A DNA stretch of 64,000 nt from Planctomycetota bacterium (lineage in GTDB: Bacteria; Planctomycetota; J058; JAJDCP01). Positions 50,366 to 62,524 of this stretch are shown here, piece after piece (the first letter of the stretch is position 1; every line of letters starts with the position of its first letter). Position numbers and translations under genes: made by a program. The notes under the pieces are model-generated. The model had not been told where the DNA came from, searched no databases, and saw only the letters and a program-made list of their open reading frames with translations. Where the stretch lies: contig JAJDCP010000050.1 of assembly GCA_029260765.1 (NCBI GenBank), positions 1 to 64,000 of the forward strand, read 5' to 3'.

Positions 50366-53182
50366 ATGGCTCTGCCTCCCATCCGCTTCCGCGGCACGTT
50401 GCGGCCAGCCCAGCAGGACATCGTCGAGGTCGCGAAGCGCCAACTGGCAGCGGGTGAACGGCGCCTGCATGTGGTCGCGCCTCCGGGGGCCGGAAAGACG
50501 ATTCTCGGGCTGTACCTCTGGTCGGCCTGCGTCGGCAAGCCGGCGCTGGTGCTGTCGCCGAACTCGGCGATCCAGGCACAGTGGGCTGCCAAGCTCGAGC
50601 TGTTCGAGCACGCTGACGAGCTGGAGGTCTCCTGCGAGAGCGCGGCGCCGGGCCATCTGACCAGCTTGACCTATCAGGCACTGACGCTGCCTGCGCGCGG
50701 TAAGGGCAGCCTGAAGAGCGAAGCGCACGCGCTCTGGCTGGAGCGCCTGCTCGAGTCCGGCGAGGCCAACGACGAAGACGCGGGCCGCGCCTGGATTGCC
50801 GACCTCGAGAAGAACAACCCCGACTACGCCCAACGGCGCCTGACGGCTTACCGCAAGCAGGCGCGCGAGGCCCGGGCCCTGCAGGGCAAAGCGCTCGAAG
50901 ACCTGCACGCAGCGTCCAGGGCACTGATCGAGCGCCTGGTCCAGCGTGGCGTCGGGATGATCATCTTCGATGAATGCCACCATCTGCTCGGGCATTGGGG
51001 GCGGGTGTTGGGCGAAGCGGTCGCCGGCTTCGACGATCCGGTGATTCTGGGACTGACGGCGACGCCCCCCGAAGGCGCGGGCTATACCGAGCTGGGGCTG
51101 CAGACCTACCGCGGCTTGTTCGGAGCGGTCGACTACCAGATTCCCGTGCCCGCGGTGGTCAAAGACGGCTTCCTCGCGCCCTACCAGGACCTGATGCTGT
51201 TCGTGCGCCCGACGGACGCCGAGCTGCGCTACCTCGCCAGCGTCGATGGCGAGCTGCACGATCTGGCGGCTGAGCTTCGCAAACCGGTACCGGGCCGCCC
51301 CGACCTGTTGAGCTGGACCCGCAGCGAGTTGGCCGCGGCGGCCGGAGACTGGCTCGACTTCGAGCGTGCGCGGCCGGGCTTCTCCGACGCCGCTCGGCGC
51401 TTGTTGTTGCTGGAGGGGCAGGTGCTGCCCGAAGGAGTTCCTCCGCCCGCGCCCGACGAAGCCGTAGCGCTCGACCCCAGCGGCATTCAGGTCGCAGTGA
51501 TCGAGTCGTACCTGCGTCGCTGCCTGCGGCTGTCTGCGCGGGAAGAAGACCAGCAACTGGCCGAACGTGCGGTGCGCGAGCTGCGTCTGCTCGGCGTGCA
51601 GGTCACCGAGACGGGCAGCCGCGCCTGCGCCTCGCCGGTCTCGCGCATCCTGGCGCACTCGCGCTCGAAGGCCCGCGCCCTGGTGCCGATCTTGCGGGCA
51701 GAGCTCGAGGCCCTGGGCGAGAACCTGCGCGCGGTGGTGATCTGCGACTATGAAAAGAGCTCAGCTTCGCGGGCCGAGGTCGTAGAGATCCTCGATGCCG
51801 AAGCCGGCGGTGCGATGGCCAGTTTCCGCGCGCTGCTGGCCGATCCGCTGACCGACAGCCTCGACCCTGTGCTGGTGACCGGCTCCAGTCTGCTGGTTGA
51901 CGACGACCTGGCGCCGCGTTTTATGGCCGCGGCTCGCGAGTGGATCGCGGCCAGAGAGCTCGAGATCCGGCTCGAGGATCGCCTCGAAGGCAAGCCGGGC
52001 CACCAGACCTCGCTGGGGCGGCCAGGCGCCGCGGCTCAAGGTGTGAGCGAGACCAGCGGCGGCTTCCACGTCGTCCGAGGCTCCGGTCCCGACTGGTGTC
52101 CACGCCACTACGTGATGCTGGTGACGGAGCTGTTTGAGCGCGGCCTGAGCCGCTGCCTGGTGGGCACTCGCGGCCTCCTGGGCGAGGGCTGGGATGCGCG
52201 CCGGATCAACGTGCTGCTCGATCTGACGACGGTGACCACCTCGATGACCGCCAATCAGCTGCGCGGCCGCTCGATCCGCCTGGACCCTTCAGACCCGCAG
52301 AAGCTCGCAGACAACTGGGATGTCATCTGCATCGCCCCGGAATTCGCCCGCGGTCTCGACGACTACCGCCGCTTCGTGCGCAAGCACAAAGTGCTCTGGG
52401 GCGTGACCGAAGATGGCAGCGTCGAGGCGGGTCCCGGGCACGTGCACGCCGCCTTTGGGGAAGCGGCCCCTGAAGATCTCGAGGGCCTGTGGAGTGCGCT
52501 GAACGCCGAGATGTTGACGCGTCCGGCGAGACGCGAAGAAGGGCGGGCAGCCTGGCGGATCGGCGAGCCTTTTCCTCAGCAGCCGGTCAGCGCGCTCGAG
52601 CTCAAAGCGGGTGAGGGCGGCGGCGGCTTTCCCCCCTTCTCCGGAACCCGGGAGCCCTGGAGCACCACCTCTCTCAGTCTGGCCGTGGGCAGGGCGATCC
52701 TGGCTACCTACCGCCAGCGAGGTGAGCTGCCCGCGGCCGCGCGGCTGCACACCGGTCGGCGTGCGGGCGGCTACGTGCGGTTGTTCCTCGAGCGCGCAGA
52801 TCCCGAGCAGACCCAGCGCTTCAGCCAGGCTTGGCGTGAGGCTTTGGGACCCTTGGATCGCCCGCGCTATCTGATTCCCCGGCAGGTAGAAGACCGCAGC
52901 CTGCCCTGGCTGGCCCGTCTGCTTCCCAACATTCTGGCCCGCTACTTCGAGCGCCGCAAACGGCGCTTGGCGATGTGGCATGCGGTTCCCAGTGACTTCT
53001 CACGCAACAAAGAGCAGGTGGCTACCTTCCAGCTGCATTGGAACGTCGAAGTCTCACCAGGCGAGGCCTTGTTCGCGCAACGCGGCGAAGGCCGGGAGGT
53101 TCTCGAGCAGGCGCTGGCGCAGGGCCTGGCGCAGGGCTTGGCGGCTGATGGCAAGATCCGCGAGAAGTCGGTCTGGTGGTAG
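50366..53182 (+). CDS. Large SF2 DEAD/DEAH-box helicase (XPB/RecQ-like core)
   Basis: The helicase has Walker A PPGAGKT near residue 45, DECHH (motif II), LTATPP (motif III) and, after a ~400-residue insert, the second RecA domain: LVGTRGLLGEGWDARRINVL and a motif VI-like LRGRSIRLDPSD, then WDVICIAPEFARG. The C-terminal ~200 residues are unrecognised. The protein (938 aa) should translocate on DNA or RNA with ATP. ATG 50366 fits the GGAGGAG better than ATG 50360, which is too close. It stands alone next to a small repeat element; a defence or repair role is possible but nothing adjacent supports it. Confidence 0.85.
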   Translation: MALPPIRFRGTLRPAQQDIVEVAKRQLAAGERRLHVVAPPGAGKTILGLYLWSACVGKPALVLSPNSAIQAQWAAKLELFEHADELEVSCESAAPGHLTSLTYQALTLPARGKGSLKSEAHALWLERLLESGEANDEDAGRAWIADLEKNNPDYAQRRLTAYRKQAREARALQGKALEDLHAASRALIERLVQRGVGMIIFDECHHLLGHWGRVLGEAVAGFDDPVILGLTATPPEGAGYTELGLQTYRGLFGAVDYQIPVPAVVKDGFLAPYQDLMLFVRPTDAELRYLASVDGELHDLAAELRKPVPGRPDLLSWTRSELAAAAGDWLDFERARPGFSDAARRLLLLEGQVLPEGVPPPAPDEAVALDPSGIQVAVIESYLRRCLRLSAREEDQQLAERAVRELRLLGVQVTETGSRACASPVSRILAHSRSKARALVPILRAELEALGENLRAVVICDYEKSSASRAEVVEILDAEAGGAMASFRALLADPLTDSLDPVLVTGSSLLVDDDLAPRFMAAAREWIAARELEIRLEDRLEGKPGHQTSLGRPGAAAQGVSETSGGFHVVRGSGPDWCPRHYVMLVTELFERGLSRCLVGTRGLLGEGWDARRINVLLDLTTVTTSMTANQLRGRSIRLDPSDPQKLADNWDVICIAPEFARGLDDYRRFVRKHKVLWGVTEDGSVEAGPGHVHAAFGEAAPEDLEGLWSALNAEMLTRPARREEGRAAWRIGEPFPQQPVSALELKAGEGGGGFPPFSGTREPWSTTSLSLAVGRAILATYRQRGELPAAARLHTGRRAGGYVRLFLERADPEQTQRFSQAWREALGPLDRPRYLIPRQVEDRSLPWLARLLPNILARYFERRKRRLAMWHAVPSDFSRNKEQVATFQLHWNVEVSPGEALFAQRGEGREVLEQALAQGLAQGLAADGKIREKSVWW

Positions 53183-53183
53183 T

Positions 53184-56039
53184 TTAGCCTCTGCGCTCTG
53201 CAAACCCTTCAAGGGCGCGCTGCACGAGGTCGAAACGGATCGGCTTGGCTATGTAGTCGTCCATCCCCGCGGCGAGCAGTCGTTCGCGGTCGTCGGGCAT
53301 CGCATTGGCGGTCATCGCGATGATGTGGGGCTGGGGCTCGATCCCCAGCTCACGGACGCGCTGGGTTGCCTCGACTCCTCCGAGCACGGGCATACGGACG
53401 TCCATCAGAATCACGTCGTAGTTTTGTGTTTCCAGGGCCTGCAACACTTCTTTACCATTCTTCACCAGGTCGGGCTGGTAGCCGAAGCTCTCGAGCAAAC
53501 CCATGGTGAGCAGCTGATTGACCTGGTTGTCTTCCGCTACCAAGATGCGCAGGGGAATGCGCGCGGCCAGATTCCAGTCGATGCCGACGAGCAATCGAAC
53601 TTCGGCCTTGGCATCGTCCAGGCCCCCGATGCTGCGGGCCAATTGGTCGGTCAGTTGCAGCTGTTGCACCGGCTTGCGTACGATGGCCGCGATCGAGGGT
53701 GAGGCGTCCTGGCTCTCCCCGCGGCCGCTCAAGAGCAGAACCTGGACCGGCCTCGGGGCCGTCAGTTGGCGCAGCCGCGTGGCGAGCGCTTCAGGCTTTG
53801 TACCGGGCAATTCCCCATCGAGCAGGACGGCATCGTAGCTGCGGCCTTCTTCGAGCCAGGGCTGGACCTGCTCGAGAGAAGCTCCTACATCGCACTCGAT
53901 CAGCAGAGACGCGCACAGCATCTCGAGGCTCTTGCGAGCTTGCGCGTTGTCTTCGAGAATCAACACCCGCTTTCCTACCAGCTCGGGGTCGGGAGTGCGG
54001 CTCGCCTCCAAGGGCTCGACCGGTAGCTTGAATTGAAAGGTCATGCCGCCTTCGAGGCGTTGTGAGGCCTCAATGCTGCCGCCCATAAGGGTGCACAGCT
54101 TGCGGCAGATCGCCAGGCCGAGGCCTGTGCCGCCCAGCTGGCGGGTGAAATCGGAGTCGGCCTGGACGAAGGGACTGAACAGATCGTCGAGGAGGTTGGG
54201 GTCGACGCCGACGCCCGTATCATGCACGCAGATCTCCAGCCAGCAGGGCCCGTCGTGCTCTGCCGTGACAGCCACCACCACTTCCCCCTTCGGGGTGTAT
54301 TTGAGGGCATTGCTCACGAGATTGGAAAGCACCTGCCCCAGCCGGGTCCCATCGGCATTGATGGTGGCGGGAACCGCCGGGTCGATGCAGGCGATCAGCT
54401 CGACACCGCTGCGTCGAGACTCCCCAGCGAACAGACCGAGCACGGCGTCCACTGCAGCGCGCACGTCCACCGGGTGCAGGTGCAGCCGCATCTTGCCTGA
54501 GTCGATCTTCGAGTAGTCGAGGATGTCGTTGAGGATGGCGAGCAGGTTCTCGCCCGAGCTGCGGATGGTCTCGAGATAGGTGCGCTGCTGTTCGTTGAGA
54601 GCTGTGTTGGCCAGCAGTCCGGTCATGCCGATCACGCCATTCATCGGTGTGCGGATCTCGTGACTCATCGTGGCGAGAAAACGCGACTTGGCCATGTTTG
54701 CTTGCTCGGCAGTCTCGACCGCGACCTGCAGGTCGGCCGTGCGGCTGGCAACCCTCTCTTCGAGCACTTCCTGCTGCTGTTGCAGTTCTTGCTGGGCCCG
54801 CTGGCGTTCGACGACCTCATCGGCCAGCCGCTGATTCTGGTGCGCGAGTTGGCCGGCGACCGCTTCCTTCTGGCGCTTGATCAAGTGGATGCGGTCGGCC
54901 AGCGCCAGCGAGAACAACGCAAGTTGGAATGCCGAGCCGATCTGCATGCTGTTGTCCGTGAGGAAGTTCTTTGCGATCCAGCCGAGCCGGTTGAAGCAGA
55001 TCAAAAAGATGCCGGCCAAAAACAGGGACCAGGCCCCGAGAAACATGCGGGCGGGCTTGTATCCGCGTCGCCAGCACAGAAAGCTTGCCATCGAGATCAG
55101 GCTGGTCAGGAGCAGCGAGACTGCGATGGCCGGCAGGACCACTGTGGTGTAGGGAATCAGGACCGAGGCGAGCGCAACCACGACGCCCGACCGGCCCAGC
55201 CACTTGATGGCGTTGTCCAAGCGTGGCGTCAGCCGGCCTGTGGACAGGAAACTGCGTGAAAAGATGGCCAGAGTGAGAATGCACAACCCCGCACAGAAAG
55301 CCAGAGACTTGTTGTTCCAGGCGGGAGCCGTCGGCCACAGGTACTGAAAGGCCAGGCCGTTAAAGGTCAGTTGGATCAAGATGAAGCTGAGCCCAAACAA
55401 CACGTAGTAGAGGTAGGAGAGCTCGCGCAGCGAGAAGAAGATGATCAGGTTGTAGATCACCATTACCAGCATCGCGCCGTAGTACAGGCCCAGGCCCAGC
55501 AGCTCGAGCTGGCTGTCTTCGGTGAAGCGCTGCGGCGTCCACAGGGTCAGAGGCATCTGCACGGCGCTGGTGGAGGTCACCCGCAGGTAGCCGGTCACCA
55601 GCGTGTCCGCTGGCAGGGTCCAGGGCGCGACTACATTGAAATAGCGCAGGGGCCGCTCGGAAAACGGCTGGGCGTCGCCCAGGATGTGATGCTGCATACC
55701 GCCTGCTTCGGGAAGGTACAACTCGACCCGATCGAGCAGGCAGAAACCGACCTCCAGCAGCCATTGCCGCGAGGCCTCGGCAGGCACGCGCAGGTGAAAG
55801 CGCGCCCACCAGGCCGAAGTCGTGAAGCCGAAGTTGGGAATGTCTGCCTCGACGGGCCGAAAGTCGGGGCTCGCCAAAACCTGCTCGAAGCTGAGTTGGC
55901 CCTCGGCGTCTTCGAGCACTTCGAGCTCGGGGCTGAGCTCAAAGTGCCCCGCGCCACCGATCTCGACGGGCAGCTGTGCGAGGGCTGCCGCAGACAGGAG
56001 CAAAAGCAGCAGAACCCGAAGCTTCAGCCCGGAGGACAT
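53184..56039 (-). CDS. 7TMR-DISM hybrid histidine kinase with two receivers
   Basis: The order is signal peptide ([18 protein letters not shown]), a periplasmic 7TMR-DISMED2-type beta domain (about 25-175; [14 protein letters not shown]), seven membrane helices (about 185-390), coiled coil, HisKA ([10 protein letters not shown]), HATPase ([25 protein letters not shown]), receiver 1 (Asp in VLLDGELPG) and receiver 2 (ILVAEDN, Asp in VILMDVRMP, Lys in IAKPI). DISM domains are thought to bind carbohydrates or small ligands. It begins one base after the stop of the NCS1 permease gene, so the two are translated from one message; purine or allantoin sensing is a reasonable inference. No Hpt domain is present. 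Confidence 0.92.
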   Translation of the reverse strand: MSSGLKLRVLLLLLLSAAALAQLPVEIGGAGHFELSPELEVLEDAEGQLSFEQVLASPDFRPVEADIPNFGFTTSAWWARFHLRVPAEASRQWLLEVGFCLLDRVELYLPEAGGMQHHILGDAQPFSERPLRYFNVVAPWTLPADTLVTGYLRVTSTSAVQMPLTLWTPQRFTEDSQLELLGLGLYYGAMLVMVIYNLIIFFSLRELSYLYYVLFGLSFILIQLTFNGLAFQYLWPTAPAWNNKSLAFCAGLCILTLAIFSRSFLSTGRLTPRLDNAIKWLGRSGVVVALASVLIPYTTVVLPAIAVSLLLTSLISMASFLCWRRGYKPARMFLGAWSLFLAGIFLICFNRLGWIAKNFLTDNSMQIGSAFQLALFSLALADRIHLIKRQKEAVAGQLAHQNQRLADEVVERQRAQQELQQQQEVLEERVASRTADLQVAVETAEQANMAKSRFLATMSHEIRTPMNGVIGMTGLLANTALNEQQRTYLETIRSSGENLLAILNDILDYSKIDSGKMRLHLHPVDVRAAVDAVLGLFAGESRRSGVELIACIDPAVPATINADGTRLGQVLSNLVSNALKYTPKGEVVVAVTAEHDGPCWLEICVHDTGVGVDPNLLDDLFSPFVQADSDFTRQLGGTGLGLAICRKLCTLMGGSIEASQRLEGGMTFQFKLPVEPLEASRTPDPELVGKRVLILEDNAQARKSLEMLCASLLIECDVGASLEQVQPWLEEGRSYDAVLLDGELPGTKPEALATRLRQLTAPRPVQVLLLSGRGESQDASPSIAAIVRKPVQQLQLTDQLARSIGGLDDAKAEVRLLVGIDWNLAARIPLRILVAEDNQVNQLLTMGLLESFGYQPDLVKNGKEVLQALETQNYDVILMDVRMPVLGGVEATQRVRELGIEPQPHIIAMTANAMPDDRERLLAAGMDDYIAKPIRFDLVQRALEGFAERRG

Positions 56040-56040
56040 G

Positions 56041-57879
<1,839 letters not shown>

Positions 57880-57951
57880 GTTCCATTCTGCCAAGTATGG
57901 GATGCCGCGAGGATACCACAGCGCCTGGCAGCAGGAAAGCGTGGGCACGGT

Positions 57952-57981
57952 TTGACAGGCTTTGGCCGACAGCGGTAAGCT
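57952..57981 (+). promoter_or_regulatory. Probable promoter of the allantoin operon
   Basis: TTGACA (57952-57957) and TAAGCT (57976-57981) are 18 bp apart, with the expected start site near 57988 and the GTG of allantoinase at 58008. The -10 is a weak match. Confidence 0.4.
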
Positions 57982-58007
57982 TCTCGCTTTATGCAGGAGC
58001 TGGAGAC

Positions 58008-59381
58008 GTGGCCGGGGACGATCGAGAATGGGCGCTGGCCAGCAGCAGGCTGGTCACTCGCGACAGCGTGTCTGAGGGCGTCGTGCACATGCGTGGCGGA
58101 AAGATCCTCGCGGTCCGTCCGCGGGCGGACTTCCAGGCAGACTGCGAGCTGCTCGACGTCGGCGACGCCGTCGTGATGCCCGGTCTGGTCGACAGCCATG
58201 TGCATATCAACGAACCGGGTCGTACTGAGTGGGAGGGGTTCGAGACCGCCACGCGCGCGGCGGCCGCGGGTGGGGTGACCACCTTGATGGACATGCCCCT
58301 CAACAGCATCCCCGCGACAACCAGTCCGGAGGGACTCGACGACAAGTTGATGGCGGCACGAGGAAAGTGCTGGGTCGATGTCGGCTTCTGTGGCGGTGTG
58401 GTTGCGGGGAACCTCGACCAGCTACGCGGCCTGCACGAGCGCGGGGTGCTGGCTTTCAAGTGCTTCCTGGTGCCTTCGGGGGTCGATGAGTTCCCCATGT
58501 TGCCCGTCGTCGAGCTGCGTCCCGCGTTGCAGCTGCTGGCCGAGCTGGGCAGCACCCTGCTGGTCCATGCAGAGCTGCCGGGGCCGATCGAGGCCGCCGC
58601 CGCCGTGCTGGAGGCCGAACCTGGGCTCGACCGGCGCAGCTACGCCAGTTTCTTGCGTAGCCGGCCACGCGCTGCGGAGAACGATGCGGTCGCGTTGCTG
58701 CTCGAGCTGGTGGCCGAGGTCGACGCGGCAGTGCACGTGGTGCATCTCTCCTCGGCAGATCCTCTGCCCTGGCTGCGTGAAGCCCAACAGGCGGGTCTTC
58801 CGATCAGTGCCGAGACCTGCCCGCACTACCTGTGCCTGAGCGCCGAGCAGATCCCCGATGGGCGCACTGAGTTCAAGTGTTGCCCGCCGATCCGCGAGGC
58901 TGAGAACCGTGAACGCCTCTGGCAGGGCTTGCTGGCAGGCACCATCTCGTTGGTGGTGTCCGACCACAGCCCGAGCCCGGCGGCGTTGAAGTGCTGCGAT
59001 AGTGGGGACTTCATGGCGGCCTGGGGAGGAATCTCCAGCCTGCAACTGCGGCTGCCCTTGATCTGGTCCGAGGCCCGCCAGCGCGGTGTCGAGCTGCCGC
59101 AGCTGTGCCGTTGGCTGTGCTCCGAGCCGGCGCGCCTGATCGGGCTCGAAGCGCGCAAGGGCTCGCTCGAGCCCGGGGCTGATGCGGATCTGGTGGTTTG
59201 GGAGCCGGAGAAGAGTGTGATCCCCAGTGTCACCAATCTGCGCCACCGGCACAAGCTGAGCCCCTACCTGGAGCATCCTCTTGTCGGCCGGGTGCTGCAT
59301 ACGGTGTTGCGCGGGGAGCGGGTGTTTTCTGACGGACGTCTGGCCGGTGGTCCTTTTGGCAGGAGGTTGTTGCGTACATGA
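58008..59381 (+). CDS. allB: Allantoinase
   Basis: The GTG at 58008 has AGGAG eight bases upstream. The 457-residue dihydroorotase-type amidohydrolase has the metal motif VDSHVHINEPG, the bridging lysine in AFKCFLVPSG, HAELPGP, HVVHLSSAD, and the Asp in VVSDHSPSP. With EWEGFETATRAAAAGGVTTL and ETCPHYLCLS it matches allantoinase rather than hydantoinase, and the context (allantoicase next, NCS1 permease divergent) agrees. It opens the ring of allantoin to allantoate. Its stop overlaps the next ATG (ATGA), so translation is coupled. Confidence 0.92.
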   Translation: MAGDDREWALASSRLVTRDSVSEGVVHMRGGKILAVRPRADFQADCELLDVGDAVVMPGLVDSHVHINEPGRTEWEGFETATRAAAAGGVTTLMDMPLNSIPATTSPEGLDDKLMAARGKCWVDVGFCGGVVAGNLDQLRGLHERGVLAFKCFLVPSGVDEFPMLPVVELRPALQLLAELGSTLLVHAELPGPIEAAAAVLEAEPGLDRRSYASFLRSRPRAAENDAVALLLELVAEVDAAVHVVHLSSADPLPWLREAQQAGLPISAETCPHYLCLSAEQIPDGRTEFKCCPPIREAENRERLWQGLLAGTISLVVSDHSPSPAALKCCDSGDFMAAWGGISSLQLRLPLIWSEARQRGVELPQLCRWLCSEPARLIGLEARKGSLEPGADADLVVWEPEKSVIPSVTNLRHRHKLSPYLEHPLVGRVLHTVLRGERVFSDGRLAGGPFGRRLLRT

Positions 59382-60877
59382 GCTTCTCTGAAGAGCTGGA
59401 TCTTGCTTGTGAAGACCTCGGGGGGGCTGTGTTGTATGCCAACGACGAGTTCTTTGCTCCCAAGGAGAACCTGCTGAAGGCCGCCACACCGGTCTTCATC
59501 GAGCACAAGTACACGCCGCGGGGCAAGTGGATGGACGGCTGGGAGTCACGGCGCAAGCGGGTTCCCGGGCATGACTTCGCCATCATCCGGCTCGGCTTGC
59601 CCGGGGTGCTCGACGGGCTCGTGGTCGACACGGGTTTCTTCCGCGGCAACTATCCTGACAGCTGCTCGGTCGACGCTTGCTCCGCGCCTGCAGACACGCC
59701 CATAGCTGCGTTGCTCGAAGACGTTGCTTGGATCGAGCTGCTGTCCCGAAGCGAGCTGCTGGGGGACAGCCAGAACGCGTTCGCCCTCAGCCACCCCTGG
59801 CGGGTGACCCATCTGCGCTTGAATATTTTTCCTGATGGTGGGGTCGCCCGGCTACGGGCGCACGGACGGGTGCTGCCTGAACCGCGCCTCGATCCGGGGG
59901 CGCCCTTCGACCTGGCGGCGGCTCCGTCGGGGGGGCGGGTGCTGGCATGCAGCGACATGTTCTTCAGCTCGCGGCACAACCTGATCCGGCCTGGCGATGC
60001 GCGCCACATGGGCGAGGGCTGGGAGACGCGCCGGCGACGCGGTCCGGGCCACGACTGGGCGCTGCTGCAGCTGGCCTGCCCGGGGCAGGTCGAGCAGATC
60101 TGCGTCGATACCAGCCACTTCAAGGGCAATTATCCGGACAGCTGCAGCATCGAGGCCTGCCTCAGCAGCACGGATCCCGTCGAGGCAGATGCTCTGCCCT
60201 GGCAGGTCTTGCTTCCTCAGACCAAGCTGCAGGCGCACACGCGCCATCTGTTCGGCGACGCGTTGTGCCCACTGGGTCCTGTCAGCCATCTGCGCTTCAA
60301 CATCCATCCCGACGGAGGGGTCGCTCGCTTGCGGGTGTATGGCCGCGCCAGCGCAGAGGGGCGCAGGCAGATGGGACTCGCGCGGCTCAATGCGCTGCTG
60401 CCCGACGAAGCCCGCGCGGCGTTGCTCGGCTGTTGTGGTGCGGAGAGTTGGGCGGCGGCTTTGGCGGATGCGCGGCCCTTTGCGTCGGCAGAAGCTCTGC
60501 AGCAAGTGGCCAACGAGCAGCTGGACCAACTGGCTGAGGCCGATTGGCTGCAGGCTTTCAAGACCCATCCCCGCATCGGCGGGCGCGAGGCCGAGAGCGC
60601 GGTCGGCAAGACCGCGGCGGACTGGTCCCGCAGCGAGCAGGCGGGCATGCAGGCGGCGGGCGAAGACGCGCGCGAGGCGCTGGCGCGAGGCAACGAGCAA
60701 TACTTCCAGAAGTTCGGCTACATCTTCATCATCTGCGCCACAGGCCTGAGCGCCGAGACGATGCGGGCCGCGCTCGAGAGCCGGCTCCAGAATGAGCCTG
60801 CGGTCGAGCTCGGACAGGCGGCGGCCGAGCAGCGGCGCATCACCCACCTCAGGCTGGAGAAACTGGTGACGGCATGA
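59378..60877 (+). CDS. Allantoicase fused to OHCU decarboxylase
   Basis: Residues 1 to about 330 hold two allantoicase repeats, each with the GNYPDSC motif and a RLNIFPDGG/RFNIHPDGG strand, so allantoate would be split to ureidoglycolate and urea. From about residue 335 to 499 the sequence is a 2-oxo-4-hydroxy-4-carboxy-5-ureidoimidazoline (OHCU) decarboxylase: LNALLPDEARAAL, the catalytic HPRIGG, and FGYIFIICATGLSAETM. This puts a step before allantoin and a step after it in one polypeptide; such a fusion is uncommon. It overlaps both neighbours by four bases. The frame is intact across the junction. Confidence 0.9.
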   Translation: MSFSEELDLACEDLGGAVLYANDEFFAPKENLLKAATPVFIEHKYTPRGKWMDGWESRRKRVPGHDFAIIRLGLPGVLDGLVVDTGFFRGNYPDSCSVDACSAPADTPIAALLEDVAWIELLSRSELLGDSQNAFALSHPWRVTHLRLNIFPDGGVARLRAHGRVLPEPRLDPGAPFDLAAAPSGGRVLACSDMFFSSRHNLIRPGDARHMGEGWETRRRRGPGHDWALLQLACPGQVEQICVDTSHFKGNYPDSCSIEACLSSTDPVEADALPWQVLLPQTKLQAHTRHLFGDALCPLGPVSHLRFNIHPDGGVARLRVYGRASAEGRRQMGLARLNALLPDEARAALLGCCGAESWAAALADARPFASAEALQQVANEQLDQLAEADWLQAFKTHPRIGGREAESAVGKTAADWSRSEQAGMQAAGEDAREALARGNEQYFQKFGYIFIICATGLSAETMRAALESRLQNEPAVELGQAAAEQRRITHLRLEKLVTA

Positions 60878-61209
60878 GCTTTTCCACACACATCCTCGAT
60901 ACCAGTCGGGGCCGCCCGGCTGAGGGCCTGCCCGTTGAGCTCGAGATCCTGAAGGACGGCAACTACGTGCGGCTGGGCGCGGGCAGTACCGATGCGGATG
61001 GCCGCATCAAGGGTCTGGTGGAGCCCGGGGCCTTTGTGGCCGGGCAATACCGCATCAGCTTCGACACCGGTAGCTACTTCGAGCAGCGGGGTGTGGTCGG
61101 TTTCTACCCTGAGGTCAAGATCGTGTTCGAGGTGTCGGCTCCGGCTCAGCACTACCACGTGCCGCTGCTACTGAGTCCCTACGGCTATTCGACATACCGC
61201 GGAAGCTGA
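60874..61209 (+). CDS. 5-hydroxyisourate hydrolase (transthyretin-related)
   Basis: The 111-residue protein begins THILDTSRGRPA and ends with the diagnostic YRGS; both are signatures of HIU hydrolase, which converts the urate oxidase product to OHCU. It supplies the substrate for the OHCU decarboxylase domain of the preceding gene. There is no signal peptide. Urate oxidase and xanthine dehydrogenase are not in the window. Confidence 0.95.
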   Translation: MSFSTHILDTSRGRPAEGLPVELEILKDGNYVRLGAGSTDADGRIKGLVEPGAFVAGQYRISFDTGSYFEQRGVVGFYPEVKIVFEVSAPAQHYHVPLLLSPYGYSTYRGS

Positions 61210-61251
61210 CGCGGATTCCTTTGCCTGCGCATGCATTCAAGGAGACCTGGC

Positions 61252-61920
61252 ATGGAAGAATATCTGCCATTCCTGGCGATCGGCGGAGTCATCGCGCTGA
61301 TCGCTGGCATCATCTATCTGGTCTGGCTGTTCGACAAGAAGCGCACCGAGGCCTGGCAGGCTTCGGCCTCGGAGTTGGGTTACGACTTCGTCGGGGTGAT
61401 CGCGCCGGCGAGTCTGCCGAACATCGGCCGCTTCAAGATCTTCAGCAAGGGCAGCTCCCGCAAGGCCAAGAACGCCGTGCGGGGTAGCGAAGGACCGAGC
61501 CAGATTACGCTCACGGACTACCAGTACACCACGGGCCACGGGAAGAACCGCACCACCCATAGCCAGACGCTCTGTCTGGTGCAGAGCCCCGAGTTCTCGG
61601 TGCCGCATTGCTACCTTCGGCCCGAAGTGAAGCTGTTCGACTTCCTCGGCAAGATGTTCGGGGGCCAGGACATCAACTTCGCCGAGGATCCCGAATTCAG
61701 TAAGGGCTTCGTCTTGCAGGGGGATGATGAGGAGGCTGTGCGCGAGCTCTTCCAGCAGCAGGTGCGGGACTTTTTTGTCGCCAACAAGAAGAAGAACTGG
61801 CAGTTCGAGGCCTCGGGGGACGCGGTCTGCTTCCACAACGGTCGGCGGATCAAACCCCAGGAAGCCAGCTCGTTGGTGGCGGATGCGCTCGAGGTGGTCA
61901 ACCTGCTGCGCAGCTGCTGA
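61252..61920 (+). CDS. Hypothetical single-pass membrane protein, 222 aa
   Basis: AAGGAG is six bases before the ATG at 61252. One N-terminal membrane helix (FLAIGGVIALIAGIIYLVWL) is followed by a soluble domain of about 190 residues (ELGYDFVGVIAPASLPNIGRFKIF; YTTGHGKNRTTHSQTLCLV; FVANKKKNWQFEASGDAVC). It resembles DUF3137-type proteins in outline, but I cannot assign it. The soluble part is probably cytoplasmic. It follows the HIU hydrolase by 42 bp and may be in the same transcript without a purine role. Confidence 0.8.
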   Translation: MEEYLPFLAIGGVIALIAGIIYLVWLFDKKRTEAWQASASELGYDFVGVIAPASLPNIGRFKIFSKGSSRKAKNAVRGSEGPSQITLTDYQYTTGHGKNRTTHSQTLCLVQSPEFSVPHCYLRPEVKLFDFLGKMFGGQDINFAEDPEFSKGFVLQGDDEEAVRELFQQQVRDFFVANKKKNWQFEASGDAVCFHNGRRIKPQEASSLVADALEVVNLLRSC

Positions 61921-61932
61921 GCCGGCCGGCGG

Positions 61933-62517
61933 GTGGCGCACGGGACGGTGATCGGGCCGAGTCCCTGGGAGGCCGACGCTCGGTTGGCCTGGCTGTGCGG
62001 ACTGAGCGTGTTGGCTGCGAGTGTGCTGGGGTTCGCGGTCGAGGGCAGTGGCAACCGGCTGGTTTCGGCGGTCGGGGGCGCAGTTTGCTCCTTCGGGTTC
62101 CTGCTGCCGCTGGTGGGGCTCCGTTCCCTGGGGAGGCTTGCGTGGCGCTGGAGGCTGCATTCTCTGCGTTTCCGCCTGCATGATTCCCACGGCGTGGCTC
62201 CGAGCTTGCTCTGGCCTGCGCACCTCGACCGTGGCGCAGAAGGCCTCGAGCGGGTGCTGTTGGTGTGGGTGGCTGGCAGCCTGCAGTTGCACGCGAACGA
62301 GCGGGAAGGACCATTCATGCAGCTCGAAGCGTCCGCCGTTGGAGCTATCGAGTGCCTGCCCCCGGCGAACGTGGTGCGCTGGTTTTTTGGCAATGGTGGC
62401 CTGGCTCTGATCGCTCCCGACCGGGACAGCATCGAGCTCAGCCTGCAGGGCGCTCCCCGTGCGTCCCGTTTGTTGCGGGAGCTGCAGGCTGAGGCTGGGG
62501 CTTCCCCCGAGCTCTGA
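61933..62517 (+). CDS. Hypothetical membrane protein, 194 aa
   Basis: GTG start at 61933, twelve bases after the upstream stop; no clear ribosome site. Two adjacent membrane segments (LAWLCGLSVLAASVLGFAV and LVSAVGGAVCSFGFLLPLVG) lead into a ~120-residue soluble region. I do not recognise it. Position and direction suggest cotranscription with the previous membrane protein. Confidence 0.65.
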   Translation: MAHGTVIGPSPWEADARLAWLCGLSVLAASVLGFAVEGSGNRLVSAVGGAVCSFGFLLPLVGLRSLGRLAWRWRLHSLRFRLHDSHGVAPSLLWPAHLDRGAEGLERVLLVWVAGSLQLHANEREGPFMQLEASAVGAIECLPPANVVRWFFGNGGLALIAPDRDSIELSLQGAPRASRLLRELQAEAGASPEL

Positions 62518-62524
62518 GACCCGA

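Noticed and set aside
50366..53182. Type I/III restriction subunit or phage-defence helicase system
   Set aside because: The helicase core is clear, but no methylase, nuclease or specificity gene is adjacent; calling a defence system would be unsupported.
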